NCBI GenBank assembly: GCA_903642325.1
Contig: CAHJWM010000027.1
Span: 1-64,000, forward strand
Length of the DNA stretch: 64,000 nucleotides
Source: Myxococcales bacterium
Lineage (GTDB): Bacteria; Myxococcota_A; Polyangia; Polyangiales; Polyangiaceae
Direction: 5' to 3'
Positions 35,958-44,966 of this stretch are shown in pieces. Within the stretch, counting starts at the first letter, position 1, and each line of letters starts with the position of its first letter. Made by a program: the position numbers and the translations under genes. Under the pieces are notes generated by a model. The model saw nothing but the letters and a program-made list of their open reading frames with translations, was not told where the DNA came from and did not search any database.

Positions 35958-36632
35958 ATGTTAAAAGCCTGCATTGCTCTTTCACTCGGTTCCTTCGTCA
36001 TGGCTTCGGTCGAAGCCACTCCGGCTCGAGCGGCCCCGGCGCCTGCAGCTAATCCGGTACAGGCGGCGACAGCGGCCCCGGCAGCCCCGGCGAATGATGC
36101 GGCCACCGGTGCCGCCGGTGCCGCACCCACCGACTCGGCCGTAACCGGTACTCCGGGCAATGCCGGCAACATCAACAATGCGCTCACTTTGTTTGGTACA
36201 TTGGGATACGCGTACTCAGGCGCGGGCACGGGTTTTGGTATCGCCGCGCGCTATCAGAAGACCCTGGCTGACCGCGTGGCAATCAGCCACCACCCGACGA
36301 TCCACGACGACATTGGCATTGAGTTCGGACCGGGCTTTTCGCACTACAGTTTCTCTTACTATAACTACAATTTTTCTTATAATGAGGTGTCATTGTTCGT
36401 CGGCATTGTCTGGAATTTCTGGTTGAGCGACCGTCTTGCGGTTTATCCAAAAACCGAGATCGGTTACCGCTTTGGGAAGGTGTCAGGCAGTGACTTGTTC
36501 GCTAATTCGATCGATTACGGGGGGCTCGGGTTCGAGGGGGGTGCAGGCGTGATCTATAAGCTGAACGCTGTCGCACTGCGGGCAGAGGTCGGGAACTACG
36601 ATCTCCGGCTCGGGGCCGCGTTACAGTTTTAG
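35958..36632 (+). CDS. Small outer-membrane beta-barrel protein
   Basis: 224 residues. A signal peptide is followed by an Ala/Pro/Asn linker (about 24-75) and then about 150 residues of alternating strands with many Tyr and Gly (YSFSYYNYNFSYNEVSLFVG, IDYGGLGFEGGAG), ending in phenylalanine, the usual last residue for barrel insertion. I expect an eight-strand barrel in the outer membrane. Preceded by the co-directional cysteine-rich lipoprotein (126 bases). Function unknown. Confidence 0.75.
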   Translation: MLKACIALSLGSFVMASVEATPARAAPAPAANPVQAATAAPAAPANDAATGAAGAAPTDSAVTGTPGNAGNINNALTLFGTLGYAYSGAGTGFGIAARYQKTLADRVAISHHPTIHDDIGIEFGPGFSHYSFSYYNYNFSYNEVSLFVGIVWNFWLSDRLAVYPKTEIGYRFGKVSGSDLFANSIDYGGLGFEGGAGVIYKLNAVALRAEVGNYDLRLGAALQF

Positions 36633-36857
36633 TCCTCTCCAACAAACGCTGCACCTTAGGCGTCGATTACAGACGGCGATGCCTCCACCGCTGGAGCCAA
36701 CCGGCGCGGACCCAATGACCCGGCCGTGCCTCAATGCGTCGGGGCCCGCTGGTCGGTGGGTTGACTCGAGGCATCAGCGGCAACGCGCTATTGCACGACG
36801 GCGCGGGTGAGAGCGCCATCGAACGCATCAAGCGGGGAAGTCATCGATTCAAATTGT

Positions 36858-37520
36858 TCAGCCCGCGCGCGCCACGCGCCGCACCTTGCCGCTGTTCCCG
36901 CCGCCGCAAAAGAAGCTGTCTTTGCCGTCTGACTCCAACCCGGACACGACGTTGCCTTCGGGCATGATGAGGGTTTCGAGCACGGCGCCGGTCACTGGGT
37001 CCACGCGGCGCAGCTCGCTTTCATCGTTCTCCATCGTGCCGTGCCAGAGCTCGCCACTGTGCCAGGTCACCCCGGTGACGAAGCGGTCGGAAACGATGGT
37101 GCGCAGCACTTCCCCGGTTCTGGCATCAATCTGCAGCACCTTGCGGTCCTTGTATTGTCCAATCCAAAGTGTGCCCTCCGCCCAGGTCAGCCCCGATGCA
37201 CCGCTGGCGCCCCCCGGTGCCGGCAGGGTCAGGATCACCTCACTCGTTTCGGGATCGATCTTTTGAATCTGCCCAGCCGCGAGCTGGAAAATATATCGGC
37301 CGTCGAACGCGGTGCCCGCGTCGGCGAGCACGCTCAAGCTGCGACCGGCCTCGCCGCTGTTTGGGTCGAAGCTTTGCAACTTGCCGCCACCGGCCAGCCA
37401 AGCGCGCTCACCATCGAAGGTCACTCCACCCACCGTGGGTGCATCCGGGAACGGGCCGTACTCACGCACCACACGCGCGCGGCGTTTAGCTTCCTTGTGG
37501 AGCCCGGGGCGGTTCCTCAT
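36858..37520 (-). CDS. Beta-propeller protein (glutamine-cyclotransferase/SMP-30-like)
   Basis: 220 residues made of repeated propeller blades: VGGVTFDGERAWLAGGG, LTWAEGTLWIGQYKDRKVLQ and VTWHSGELWHGTM-type units, each with a G-x-LW-hydrophobic strand followed by D-P-x-TG turns. No signal peptide. Start ATG 37520 lies 10 bases after the upstream regulator stop, so the two are translated together. Such Vgb-like proteins bind or lactonise small molecules; no catalytic residue can be assigned here. Confidence 0.7.
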   Translation of the reverse strand: MRNRPGLHKEAKRRARVVREYGPFPDAPTVGGVTFDGERAWLAGGGKLQSFDPNSGEAGRSLSVLADAGTAFDGRYIFQLAAGQIQKIDPETSEVILTLPAPGGASGASGLTWAEGTLWIGQYKDRKVLQIDARTGEVLRTIVSDRFVTGVTWHSGELWHGTMENDESELRRVDPVTGAVLETLIMPEGNVVSGLESDGKDSFFCGGGNSGKVRRVARAG

Positions 37521-37530
37521 AAGCTCGAAA

Positions 37531-38751
37531 CTAGCCCCTGGGCGGGTTAGCGACGAGTAACAACGGTGTCGCGAAGCGGCTGAACGCCGAAGTCTGCCAG
37601 CGGCGGCCTCTGCCGCGGCCGAACCATGTCGCTTTGCCCGCGTTTTCCAACATTCCGAGCGCCCGCTGCACGCTACGTTGGCTCTTGCCCAGGGCTTGCG
37701 CCAAGGCGGATGTGGACCAGCCCTGTCCGTCCGCGAGCAGCGCCAATAGCGCGTCGCCATCGTCATCGGAGGGCGGGCTGAGCACGCACACGCGTTCCGT
37801 GCCCAGCAAAGACAGCACGAAGCCCGCGGTCCCCGCCGAGATCTCGGCCAACGGCGCGATCAGCTTGCGGAGGCGGCCGATCTCGACGCGCAAGCGCACG
37901 CGCGCAGACTCGTTGACGCGCCGCAAACCGAAGGCTCGCTCGATGAGCGCGGCGCGCGGTGCCTCGGCGGGGAACGCCTCCGCGAGCACCCGAAGCAATT
38001 CGAACAACACGGGGCGCGCGACGAGGCTCGTGCGGGCCGTCGCGGCGCGCAGCTCACGCCGGCACGCGTCCACCACGAAGGCATGCGTTCGAAACAGTGC
38101 ATCGATGTCGTCCAAGCGCAGCAGGCGGACCGTGCCGGCCTCGAGCTGGCGCGCGGCCACCGCATTCAGCCGCGCGAGTGCGACCCGCACTTCCGCGCTC
38201 AACGCGGGGATGCGCGCTCGTGCCGCGGCATTCCGAGCCTTTTCTAGGCACGCGCGCGCACGCCTGGGCGCTAGGCAGCGCGTGGCAATTTCGGCGGCAA
38301 CGAGTTGTGCGCTTGCGACCAAATGGGGCGGGGCGCGCACCACATTTACTCCCGCCAGTGCGGCCTCAGCTTGGTCGAGTTTTCCGAGCGTCATGAGGCG
38401 GCGGGCGCCGACCAGCGCACCGTGCGCGGCGTTGACCCGATCGCCATGCGCGGCGAGCAGTGCGACTGCACTGCCCAACGTTCGCTCATCGCGCGACAAA
38501 TCGCGGTCGGCCAGCGCTATTTCTGCCTCGGCCACCGTGCAGCGAGCGCGCGCCACTGGGTCGGCGGGGCCGAAATTACGCGCGGCGCGCAGCAATAATT
38601 TGCGCGCAACGCCAAGCTCACCGAGCTGAGCCATGGCAATGCCACGCAGCGCGAGCGCAGGCGCGTCTTCCCGCAGCGCAACGCCCTTGAGCGCTCGCAG
38701 CGGGTCACCCACTGCTAAAGCGCGCGCCGCCTGTTCCACGACCGAGTCCAT
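37531..38751 (-). CDS. Helical-repeat / winged-helix transcriptional regulator
   Basis: 406 residues. The first 220 residues are an alanine-rich helical array resembling degenerate TPRs. The C-terminal part has a winged-helix of the ribbon type (VRLRVEIGRLRKLIAP, about 290-310) and a second helix-turn-helix (GWSTSALAQALGKSQRSVQR, then ALGMLENAGKATW, about 350-385). It probably controls the downstream beta-propeller gene, with which it forms a two-gene operon, and the divergent DUF899 gene 125 bases away. Ligand unknown. Confidence 0.8.
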   Translation of the reverse strand: MDSVVEQAARALAVGDPLRALKGVALREDAPALALRGIAMAQLGELGVARKLLLRAARNFGPADPVARARCTVAEAEIALADRDLSRDERTLGSAVALLAAHGDRVNAAHGALVGARRLMTLGKLDQAEAALAGVNVVRAPPHLVASAQLVAAEIATRCLAPRRARACLEKARNAAARARIPALSAEVRVALARLNAVAARQLEAGTVRLLRLDDIDALFRTHAFVVDACRRELRAATARTSLVARPVLFELLRVLAEAFPAEAPRAALIERAFGLRRVNESARVRLRVEIGRLRKLIAPLAEISAGTAGFVLSLLGTERVCVLSPPSDDDGDALLALLADGQGWSTSALAQALGKSQRSVQRALGMLENAGKATWFGRGRGRRWQTSAFSRFATPLLLVANPPRG

Positions 38752-38876
38752 GCCCGCACGCTAACTCATCGCGTCGGACTTGTTACTCCCAGCATGGCCC
38801 GGCTCGAAGCTAGAGATAAGGCATGGGCGCACGGCGCGCCGCTCGTATGAAAGCGCAACAGAAAGGAAGCTCGGAC

Positions 38877-39575
38877 ATGAAACACACGATCGTGAAACCG
38901 GAAGAATGGCTCGTGGCACGCAGAGCCCTGCTCGAGAAAGAGAAGGAATTTACCCGCTTACGCGAGGAACTGGCCCAAGCCCGGCGAGATCTACCGTGGG
39001 AGCGCGTCGACCAGACCTACATATTCGACGGGCCGAACGGCGAGCGAACGCTGGAGCAGCTGTTCGAGGGCCGCTCGCAATTGGTGGTTTACCATTTCAT
39101 GTTCAAGCCGGAAGCCCAGGCCGGGTGCAACGGCTGCTCGTTCTGGGCGGATAGCTTCGATCACATCGGGCCGCACTTGGCCGCGCGCGATGTGACGTTC
39201 TTGGCGGTATCTCGCGCGCCGCTCGAGCGGTTGTTCGCGTTCCGCGAGCGTATGGGCTGGTCGTTCGAATGGGTTTCGTCCCAGCGAAATTCGTTCAATG
39301 TCGACTACCGGGTTTCGTTCGGACCCGACGGTGATCCGAGCACGTACAACTACGGTCTGACCAAGGGCGGCGCGGACATGCCTGGTGTCAGCGTGTTCTT
39401 CAAGGACGAGCGTGGCCAGGTGTTTCACACCTACTCCTGCTTCTCTCGTGGCATCGATATGCTGAACACGGCTTACCACTACCTGGACTTAGTGCCCAAA
39501 GGGCGTGACGAGGCCGCGCTCGCGAACACCATGAGCTGGGTCAAGCACCGTGATCAGTATGGCGAAGTCGCCTGA
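38877..39575 (+). CDS. DUF899 thioredoxin-like protein
   Basis: 232 residues. The family is clear from EEWLVARRALLEKEKEFTRL, GCNGCSFWADSFDHI (CxxC of the thioredoxin fold), SRAPLERLFAFRERMGW and the C-terminal HTYSCFSRGID and YHYLDLVPKGRDE. Its role is unknown; members are predicted peroxide or arsenite-linked thioredoxin-like proteins. ATG 38877 chosen because family members begin a few residues before EEW; ATG 38847 is possible. It overlaps the next gene by 17 bases. Confidence 0.9.
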   Translation: MKHTIVKPEEWLVARRALLEKEKEFTRLREELAQARRDLPWERVDQTYIFDGPNGERTLEQLFEGRSQLVVYHFMFKPEAQAGCNGCSFWADSFDHIGPHLAARDVTFLAVSRAPLERLFAFRERMGWSFEWVSSQRNSFNVDYRVSFGPDGDPSTYNYGLTKGGADMPGVSVFFKDERGQVFHTYSCFSRGIDMLNTAYHYLDLVPKGRDEAALANTMSWVKHRDQYGEVA

Positions 39576-39867
39576 GTCGGCGCGCTCGCGCTGGCTGGTG
39601 CAGGGTTCATCTGCCTCGGGCGCGTGGGCCGTGCTCGCCGCGCTTTTCGTTCCGAAATGTCCCCTGTGTATCGCGTTCATGCTCACGATCGTGGGCATGA
39701 ACGCGGCCCTGGCCAGCGCAATCGCTCCGCTGATTCGGCCGCTCGCTTTCGGACTGCCCGTTGCCATAGTGCTCTCGCTGATGGCCATGCACTACGTAAC
39801 GCGCGTGCGTTCTTCGGCGCCCTCTCGCGTCGCCACTCAGGTTCTTCCGCGCAGCTGTTGCAAGTAA
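39559..39867 (+). CDS. Small membrane protein with CPLC motif
   Basis: 102 residues, two hydrophobic helices (ALFVPKCPLCIAFMLTIVGM and LAFGLPVAIVLSLMAMHYV) and a CPLC motif like those of small heavy-metal or heme-handling membrane proteins. A further Cys pair lies at the C terminus (RSCCK). Start ATG 39559 is inside the end of the DUF899 gene, so the two genes are translationally coupled. Could move a metal or thiol substrate for DUF899; inference. Confidence 0.65.
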   Translation: MAKSPESARSRWLVQGSSASGAWAVLAALFVPKCPLCIAFMLTIVGMNAALASAIAPLIRPLAFGLPVAIVLSLMAMHYVTRVRSSAPSRVATQVLPRSCCK

Positions 39868-40349
39868 GTGGCTCGACATGTTGCGAACGCCCTTCACTCC
39901 CGAGCAACTGCTTCCGGACGGAGCTCGTAGCGGGCCCGGTGGAGTATCGTCAACCGCTGCGAGGCGTCGGTATTGATCCGGTAATGGTATTGGGCGGGGG
40001 GAGTCTTCGCCGCTCAGTGCCTTGTGGAACCTCGCTCTGTCTGTCTGTCTGGCGTCTGTGACGCTAGCGGTGGCTGCAACACCTGGGACGTCGCGCCCGA
40101 CTGCCCCATCCAATAGCGCTTAAACGACAGAAGCTTGGGGTCAGAGACTAGCGACGCCCAAGCGTTCAGCGCTGAGAGCAACCAATGGTTGGCAAGTGCG
40201 GTTGCGGTCAAGCAAGGGGAGCATTGTCGGCGCAGAATTTAGCGCCTTTAAGTCGAAGAAAATGGCTCGCGAGGCGTGACTCGGGTTTGGCTTGGTAGTT
40301 GCAGTGTGCCTTCTCGCATCTTCCACCGTTTAGAAAGTACGAGTCGGCA
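39868..40349. other. Intergenic stretch, no gene seen
   Basis: Contains a short CTGT microsatellite (40037-40050) and no frame with a recognisable product. The promoter of the Cys-rich lipoprotein should lie near the right end. Confidence 0.4.
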
Positions 40350-41090
40350 TTGTCCTCATTACGCTTGCTCAGCTGTTTCAGTTTGGTTTCGCTCACCACG
40401 TTGGCGTTCGCCTGTTCCGCGCCCGCGGTGTCAAGCACTGCGGCCGAGAGCGCAGAGCCAGGAGCGGACGCGCTTCTCGTCAGCAATGCCGGTTCGGCCG
40501 GCATCGGCGGTTCCGCTGGCATCGGTGCCGCCGGAGCGAGCGGCGATGAAGCCGGGGGTGGTGGCCCCTCTTCGTGCGGGAAATTTTTCTTCGACAACGT
40601 GCCCAGTTACCACGCGCCGAAACTTGCTCAGCGCACTTGCTCCACGTCCGCGATCGATGACTTCGTTGCCGCCTGCGGGGTGAGCGGCAAACCCGGCGAC
40701 TGCGGCGACTTACTTGCAGCGTCGGCGTGCGGCGCCTGCCTTCGAGATGAAACGCGCTCTACCGTTTCAGTGCTGGACACGGTCGACACGTTGCGCGGAC
40801 CCGTCACCATGGTCGGTCCGGGCGCATGCGTCCTCTCGTTGTTTGGAAGTGCCGCGGCGGAGTGCGCTACCAAGCTAGACCGCTATGCCGCCTGCCTAAC
40901 CACGGTCTGCGCCGCTCCTTGTCCGGGAACAACGTGCGATGAAAAGGCCGAATGCGCGACGATAGCCTCCGACGCTCTCGAGGCCTGCCCCGCCGAGGCG
41001 CAAACGGCCTGCGCGGGCCCGGGTTACGTGGCGACAGACGCAGACATCAGGAGGAATGCCAACGCGATCTGCGGCACCGGTTCGACCTGA
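40350..41090 (+). CDS. Cysteine-rich lipoprotein with Gly/Ala linker
   Basis: 246 residues from TTG 40350. Signal LLSCFSLVSLTTLAFAC with lipobox LAFAC, then a linker of about 50 residues (SAGIGGSAGIGAAGAS), then a Cys-rich region (FVAACGVSGKPGDC, GACLRDET, AACLTTVCAAPCPG, CDEKAECATI) with about 14 cysteines. This layout recurs in myxobacterial surface proteins of unknown role. The start codon is uncertain because no good ribosome-binding site precedes either TTG (40299 or 40350). Confidence 0.75.
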   Translation: MSSLRLLSCFSLVSLTTLAFACSAPAVSSTAAESAEPGADALLVSNAGSAGIGGSAGIGAAGASGDEAGGGGPSSCGKFFFDNVPSYHAPKLAQRTCSTSAIDDFVAACGVSGKPGDCGDLLAASACGACLRDETRSTVSVLDTVDTLRGPVTMVGPGACVLSLFGSAAAECATKLDRYAACLTTVCAAPCPGTTCDEKAECATIASDALEACPAEAQTACAGPGYVATDADIRRNANAICGTGST

Positions 41091-41138
41091 CGGACGCTCC
41101 CGGTTTATTCATTAGTAGCTCCGGCGGCGAACGCCTAC

Positions 41139-42686
41139 TCAAAGAGCGTTTGCGTTCGCGAACCACCTCGCCGCGGCCCGCCTCACGTCTGCGGGATTGG
41201 GATCTGCATCGCTTGCCCAAGCCACGAACCCGTCAGGGCGCACGAGCACTGCGCACAGGCCAAGGCGATCCTTAACATTGGTCGATATGTACCTGACTTG
41301 GTCGCCCCAAACGCCGTTCAGCGACTGCAGGGAGGGCTGCCCGCCGAGCTCTAGAAGCAACCCGCTTCCAGTTTGAAGGAGTTCAGCGAGGCGCGTTCCG
41401 TCCTCCAGCTCGAAGTCCGGGCAACTACGGCCGACGAGCGGGTGTTGCTCACCCAGCTCGTAGCGGAGAGACACGCCCCAAACACGCTCTGCGAAGTAAG
41501 TTGCGCCGTCGCGCGTGTCGATGAGATCGCGCAGGATGGCTTCGAGTGCGCGCGCGTGGGGGTTCGGACGCATGATTGAGACTTGGGCTCGGGTCCAATC
41601 CAGAATGCGCGCCCCGACCGGGTACCGCTCCGCGGTATAGCTATCGAGCAAGCCATCAGCCGCATTCCCCCGGATGGTCGCAGCCAGCTTCCAACCGAGG
41701 TTCATTGCGTCACCCAGCCCAAGGTTCAGGCCTTGTCCGCCTAACGGTGAATGAATGTGCGCGGCGTCGCCCGCCAGCAACACGCGTCCTTTGCGATATG
41801 TCGTTGCTTGATGCGAGCGGTCCGTCCAGGTGGAGGCAAGGTGCAGGGCAGTAACGGTCACGTCTTTGCAGGACACGCGCCGTAACACCGCTTGCACGTG
41901 CTCGATCGTGAGCGCTGCGCGGTGGGCCGCGCCGCCGTCGAAGTCGACGATGCCGAGCACGCCGGGTTGCCACTGCGTGAGCACACCGGTCGGCGTGTAC
42001 TGACGGCCCAAGGGCAGCAGCGAAGGGTCGGCCAGGTCAACCTCGACCGAATAGCCCGTGAAATACGGGTCGGTGCCGACGAGCTCGAAGCCCGCTCGTT
42101 TGCGCACGGTGCTGCGACCGCCGTCACAACCGACCAGGAAGCGCGCGCGATAGCGGTGCTCGCCGGCCTGCACGCTCACGTCATCCTCCGAAACCTCGAA
42201 GCTAGTCACGCCGCGACCGCGTTGGATCTCGGCACCCACTGCGAGTGCATGCGTAGCCAGGACGCGCTCGATGTGCTCCATCGCTGCGCCCAGTTGAGCG
42301 TCGCCCGGGCCCGGTAGTCGGTACGCCCAGCGTGACGCATCGATGTTGGCGTGGTCGAACTGGATACCGGCAAAGTGACCGGCGGGCCCTCGGCGTTCGG
42401 AGTCGGCCGCGGGGGCCCCGGGCTTCGGCTGAGTAGGCCGGCCGAGCGCACCGTCCTCACGCGGTTGTGACGCAATGCGTTCCAACAGGCCACGGCGGTA
42501 AAAGGCTTCCATGCTGGGGCCCCAGAGCCCTCGCATTCCAAACGGAAGGCGCTTCAAGGGGGAGTGCGGGTCTGGTGCTTGCTCGAGCACGAGCACGGTG
42601 AGCTTCGCAAGCCGGAGCTCGCTGGCGAGGAACAGCCCGACTGGGCCCGCCCCCGCGATGATCACGTCGTACACCAAAGTGTCCAT
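41139..42686 (-). CDS. FAD-dependent aromatic monooxygenase (PheA/TetX type)
   Basis: 515 residues. FAD motif GAGPVGLFLA (about 12-21), NADPH/FAD motif GCDGGRSTVRKRAG (about 185), and the FAD-binding GDAAHIHSPLGGQGLNLGLGDA (split as GDAAHIHSP, GGQGLNLG) near 305. A thioredoxin-like C-terminal domain (about 400-515) is typical of phenol-hydroxylase or rifampicin-monooxygenase relatives. It probably hydroxylates an aromatic ring. ATG 42686 starts next to a perfect palindrome and a divergent TetR gene, so it should be inducible by its substrate. Confidence 0.92.
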   Translation of the reverse strand: MDTLVYDVIIAGAGPVGLFLASELRLAKLTVLVLEQAPDPHSPLKRLPFGMRGLWGPSMEAFYRRGLLERIASQPREDGALGRPTQPKPGAPAADSERRGPAGHFAGIQFDHANIDASRWAYRLPGPGDAQLGAAMEHIERVLATHALAVGAEIQRGRGVTSFEVSEDDVSVQAGEHRYRARFLVGCDGGRSTVRKRAGFELVGTDPYFTGYSVEVDLADPSLLPLGRQYTPTGVLTQWQPGVLGIVDFDGGAAHRAALTIEHVQAVLRRVSCKDVTVTALHLASTWTDRSHQATTYRKGRVLLAGDAAHIHSPLGGQGLNLGLGDAMNLGWKLAATIRGNAADGLLDSYTAERYPVGARILDWTRAQVSIMRPNPHARALEAILRDLIDTRDGATYFAERVWGVSLRYELGEQHPLVGRSCPDFELEDGTRLAELLQTGSGLLLELGGQPSLQSLNGVWGDQVRYISTNVKDRLGLCAVLVRPDGFVAWASDADPNPADVRRAAARWFANANAL

Positions 42687-42707
42687 CGCCAAAGCTTGGC
42701 AGAATTT

Positions 42708-42741
42708 TATACCGAGTCTATTTTTATTTTTACTCGGTATA
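42708..42741. promoter_or_regulatory. Putative TetR operator
   Basis: Perfect 10-base arms TATACCGAGT and ACTCGGTATA flank a 14-base AT-rich spacer (nearly all T/A). It lies 22 bases from the monooxygenase start and 28 from the TetR start. Each arm also contains a TATA-like element, so repressor binding would block both promoters. Confidence 0.7.
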
Positions 42742-42768
42742 GGTTCCAGCTGATACGCTCAGTCAATC

Positions 42769-43416
42769 GTGGGAGTGCGCGAGGACAAGAAGGCCGAAGC
42801 CCGGCAGGTCATTTCGAACGCGGCGACCGCGCTGTTCCTCAAGAAGGGGTTTGACGCGGTAAGCGTGGCGGAGGTGGCAGTTGCCGCCAACGTGTCGAAG
42901 ATGACGGTCTTCAACTACTTCCCCAGGAAGGAAGACCTACTCATGGATCGCAATGAGGAGGCCTGCGCGCTCGTGCGTAGCGCCGTCCTCGACCGCGAAA
43001 AGGGCCAGAGCTCGGTGGACGGCTACTTCGGGCTCGCACAGCGCCTCGTGGCCGAGTCTCACCCATTCGCAAAGTGGACTCCCGCTACGGAGCACTTCTT
43101 TGGCACCATCCAGCAAAGCCCAGCCCTCGTGGCTCGGGGCCGTGAGCTCCGTGAGCTCGTGGAGGCAGAGCTCGCGGCCGCGCTCGCCGAGGCAGCCGCA
43201 ATACCTGCTGCTGACCCGACCGCCTACGTGCTCGCGGTGTCCATGGTCGCGGCCTGGCGCACCGCACACGTCACCGCGACCGCCGCCTACCGCACTGGCA
43301 AACGCGGTGCCGCGCTGAGCGACCTATTCTTGCAGGCCTTGAAGGAAGCACTCGAGCCCGTGCGCCGCGCCGCACGACGGACGCCTTATGGGAATGGGCC
43401 AGCTCGACCAAAGTAG
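42769..43416 (+). CDS. TetR/AcrR-family regulator
   Basis: 215 residues from GTG 42769. DNA-binding domain about 10-58: VISNAATALFLKKGFDAVSV, then EVAVAANVSKMTVFNYFPRK. The ligand domain includes ARGRELRELVEAELAAAL. It diverges from the FAD monooxygenase gene and flanks the palindrome at 42708-42741, strongly suggesting repression of that gene. Ligand likely the monooxygenase substrate; inference. Confidence 0.9.
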   Translation: MGVREDKKAEARQVISNAATALFLKKGFDAVSVAEVAVAANVSKMTVFNYFPRKEDLLMDRNEEACALVRSAVLDREKGQSSVDGYFGLAQRLVAESHPFAKWTPATEHFFGTIQQSPALVARGRELRELVEAELAAALAEAAAIPAADPTAYVLAVSMVAAWRTAHVTATAAYRTGKRGAALSDLFLQALKEALEPVRRAARRTPYGNGPARPK

Positions 43417-43502
43417 GCTTGATGCGTGAGTCGTGAATCGGCCCCGGAAATTTATCACGAACAGTGATCGGTCGCTTAGGCCGCTGAACGCGGAGTCGCG
43501 AC

Positions 43503-44393
43503 TCAGCCCAGCGCGGCGCGATTCGCGGCCAAGTGATCGCGCACGCTACCCGGGGCCTTGCCCGTGAGCTCCTGCACGGCGGGGCTCACCACTGACAGTT
43601 GTCCCTTCGCTCCGGAGAGCATGAAGGTCGCCATCAGCTCGGCAACGGGCGCAGGCAAGCCGCCGGCGATCATGCCCTGCGTCGCACTCGCCGCGTCGAC
43701 CGCGAGGTATTCGACTTTGCGACCCGTGAGCTCAGTGCACCAAGCGGCGAGCTCAGCCTGCGTCACGGCAGCGGGACCGGTTACGTCCAGCGCGCGTTTC
43801 CCGCTGAACTCCGAGCTCAGCGCCGCGGCCGCGATGCGCGCGCAGTCTTCGCGGGTGACGTAGCTAATGGCGCCCGCACCGTAGGCGTTCACGAGCTTGC
43901 CGGTTTGTACTGCGTGGGGCAGCGCGAACAGCAGGTAATCCGTGTACATGTTGTTGCGCAGTAAGGTGTGGCCGAGCCCGCTTTCGCGAATGCTTTCTTC
44001 CGTACCCCAGTGATCGGGGGCCAAGGAGACCAGCGACTCCGGGCCAGGGGTGGTCAAGGAGGTGTAGACCACGTGCTTCGCGCCGGCGGCTCGTGCGGCT
44101 TTCAACGCGCTGCGGTGCTGCTGCAAGCGGTGCCCAGGGCGCTCCAACGCGTCCGTACTGACGATCAGCACGCGCTCGGCATCGGCAAACGCCGCGGCCA
44201 GGGTGTCGGCTTGGTCGAAGTCGGCGGCTCGCACTTCCACGCCGCGGCTGGCCAAGTCAGCGAGCTTCGAAGGCGAACGCGTGAGCGCGATCACCTGGCG
44301 GCCCGGGGCGTTCTCGAGCAGCAGCTCGATCACGCGGTGACCGAGATGACCTGAAGCACCAGTAACCAGCAATGCACCTTGTGTGTTGGACAT
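43503..44393 (-). CDS. NmrA-like NAD(P)H-dependent reductase (QorB/atypical SDR)
   Basis: 296 residues. N-terminal NAD(P) motif VTGASGHLGHRV (about 10-21), then LTRSPSKLADLASRGVEV and HVVYTSLTTPG, as in QorB-like quinone reductases and NmrA regulators. It lacks the classical SDR Tyr-x3-Lys. ATG 44393 diverges from a LysR gene with 73 bases between starts; the palindrome 44446-44469 lies at the LysR end of that gap. Since the LysR gene is damaged, the reductase may now be unregulated. Confidence 0.88.
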   Translation of the reverse strand: MSNTQGALLVTGASGHLGHRVIELLLENAPGRQVIALTRSPSKLADLASRGVEVRAADFDQADTLAAAFADAERVLIVSTDALERPGHRLQQHRSALKAARAAGAKHVVYTSLTTPGPESLVSLAPDHWGTEESIRESGLGHTLLRNNMYTDYLLFALPHAVQTGKLVNAYGAGAISYVTREDCARIAAAALSSEFSGKRALDVTGPAAVTQAELAAWCTELTGRKVEYLAVDAASATQGMIAGGLPAPVAELMATFMLSGAKGQLSVVSPAVQELTGKAPGSVRDHLAANRAALG

Positions 44394-44445
44394 GCATCCA
44401 GCCTAGAGCGCGCGGCCCTGTCCACAACCCGGTGTTTTGGGTGAT

Positions 44446-44469
44446 CATTGTTCCGCAAATGGAACAATG
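44446..44469. promoter_or_regulatory. Perfect 9-base palindrome over the LysR start
   Basis: CATTGTTCC-GCAAAT-GGAACAATG: two perfect 9-base arms and a 6-base spacer. The right arm contains the start codon (ATG 44467-44469) of the LysR gene. It would suit LysR binding (autorepression), or another regulator. Confidence 0.6.
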
Positions 44470-44966
44470 AAGAACCTGGATGATTTGGCGGTGTTCGTGG
44501 CCATTGCGCGTTCGGGCGGGGTTTCCGCCGCCTCCACCAAGCTGCGTTTGCCCAAATCCAGCGTCAGCCGCGCGCTCGGGCGTTTGGAAGAAGGCATGGG
44601 CGTGCGGCTCGTTCACCACACCACGCGCCGCTTGCGGCTGAGCTCTGCGGGTGAAGCGTTGCTGGCGCAAGCCGAACCATTGCTGTCCGCGCTCGAGGAG
44701 ACCTTGCAGCAAACGCCGAGCGCGGAATTGCCCTCGGGTCTGCTGCGCATCACCTGCACGACGGACTTCGGCGCAACGGTCGTGGCGGATGTGGTCACGC
44801 GCTTTACGGCGCGCTTCCCCGCCGTGCAAGTACATTGGTGGCTGTGCTGCCGAAGCTCGTGCTGCCGACCGTGCAGGTGTGGCTGGTGCACCCGCCCGCC
44901 CGCCAGCTACCGGCCAAGGTGACCGTATTTCGAGATCTATTGCTCGAGGCGTTGCCCAGCGCTTAG
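44467..44966 (+). pseudogene. LysR-family regulator with internal deletion
   Basis: The N-terminal winged-helix (FVAIARSGGVSAASTKLRLP, then LGRLEEGMGVRLVHHTTRRL) and the start of the ligand domain (LLRITCTTDFGATV, FTARFPAVQV) are intact. The frame then enters a senseless Cys/Arg-rich end, while another frame holds the C terminus of the same family: LVLPTVQVWLVHPPARQLP and VFRDLLLEALPSA, to TAG 44966. About 130 residues in the middle are gone. DNA binding may survive, ligand sensing not. A CrgA-like regulator of the divergent reductase is the likely ancestor. Confidence 0.7.
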
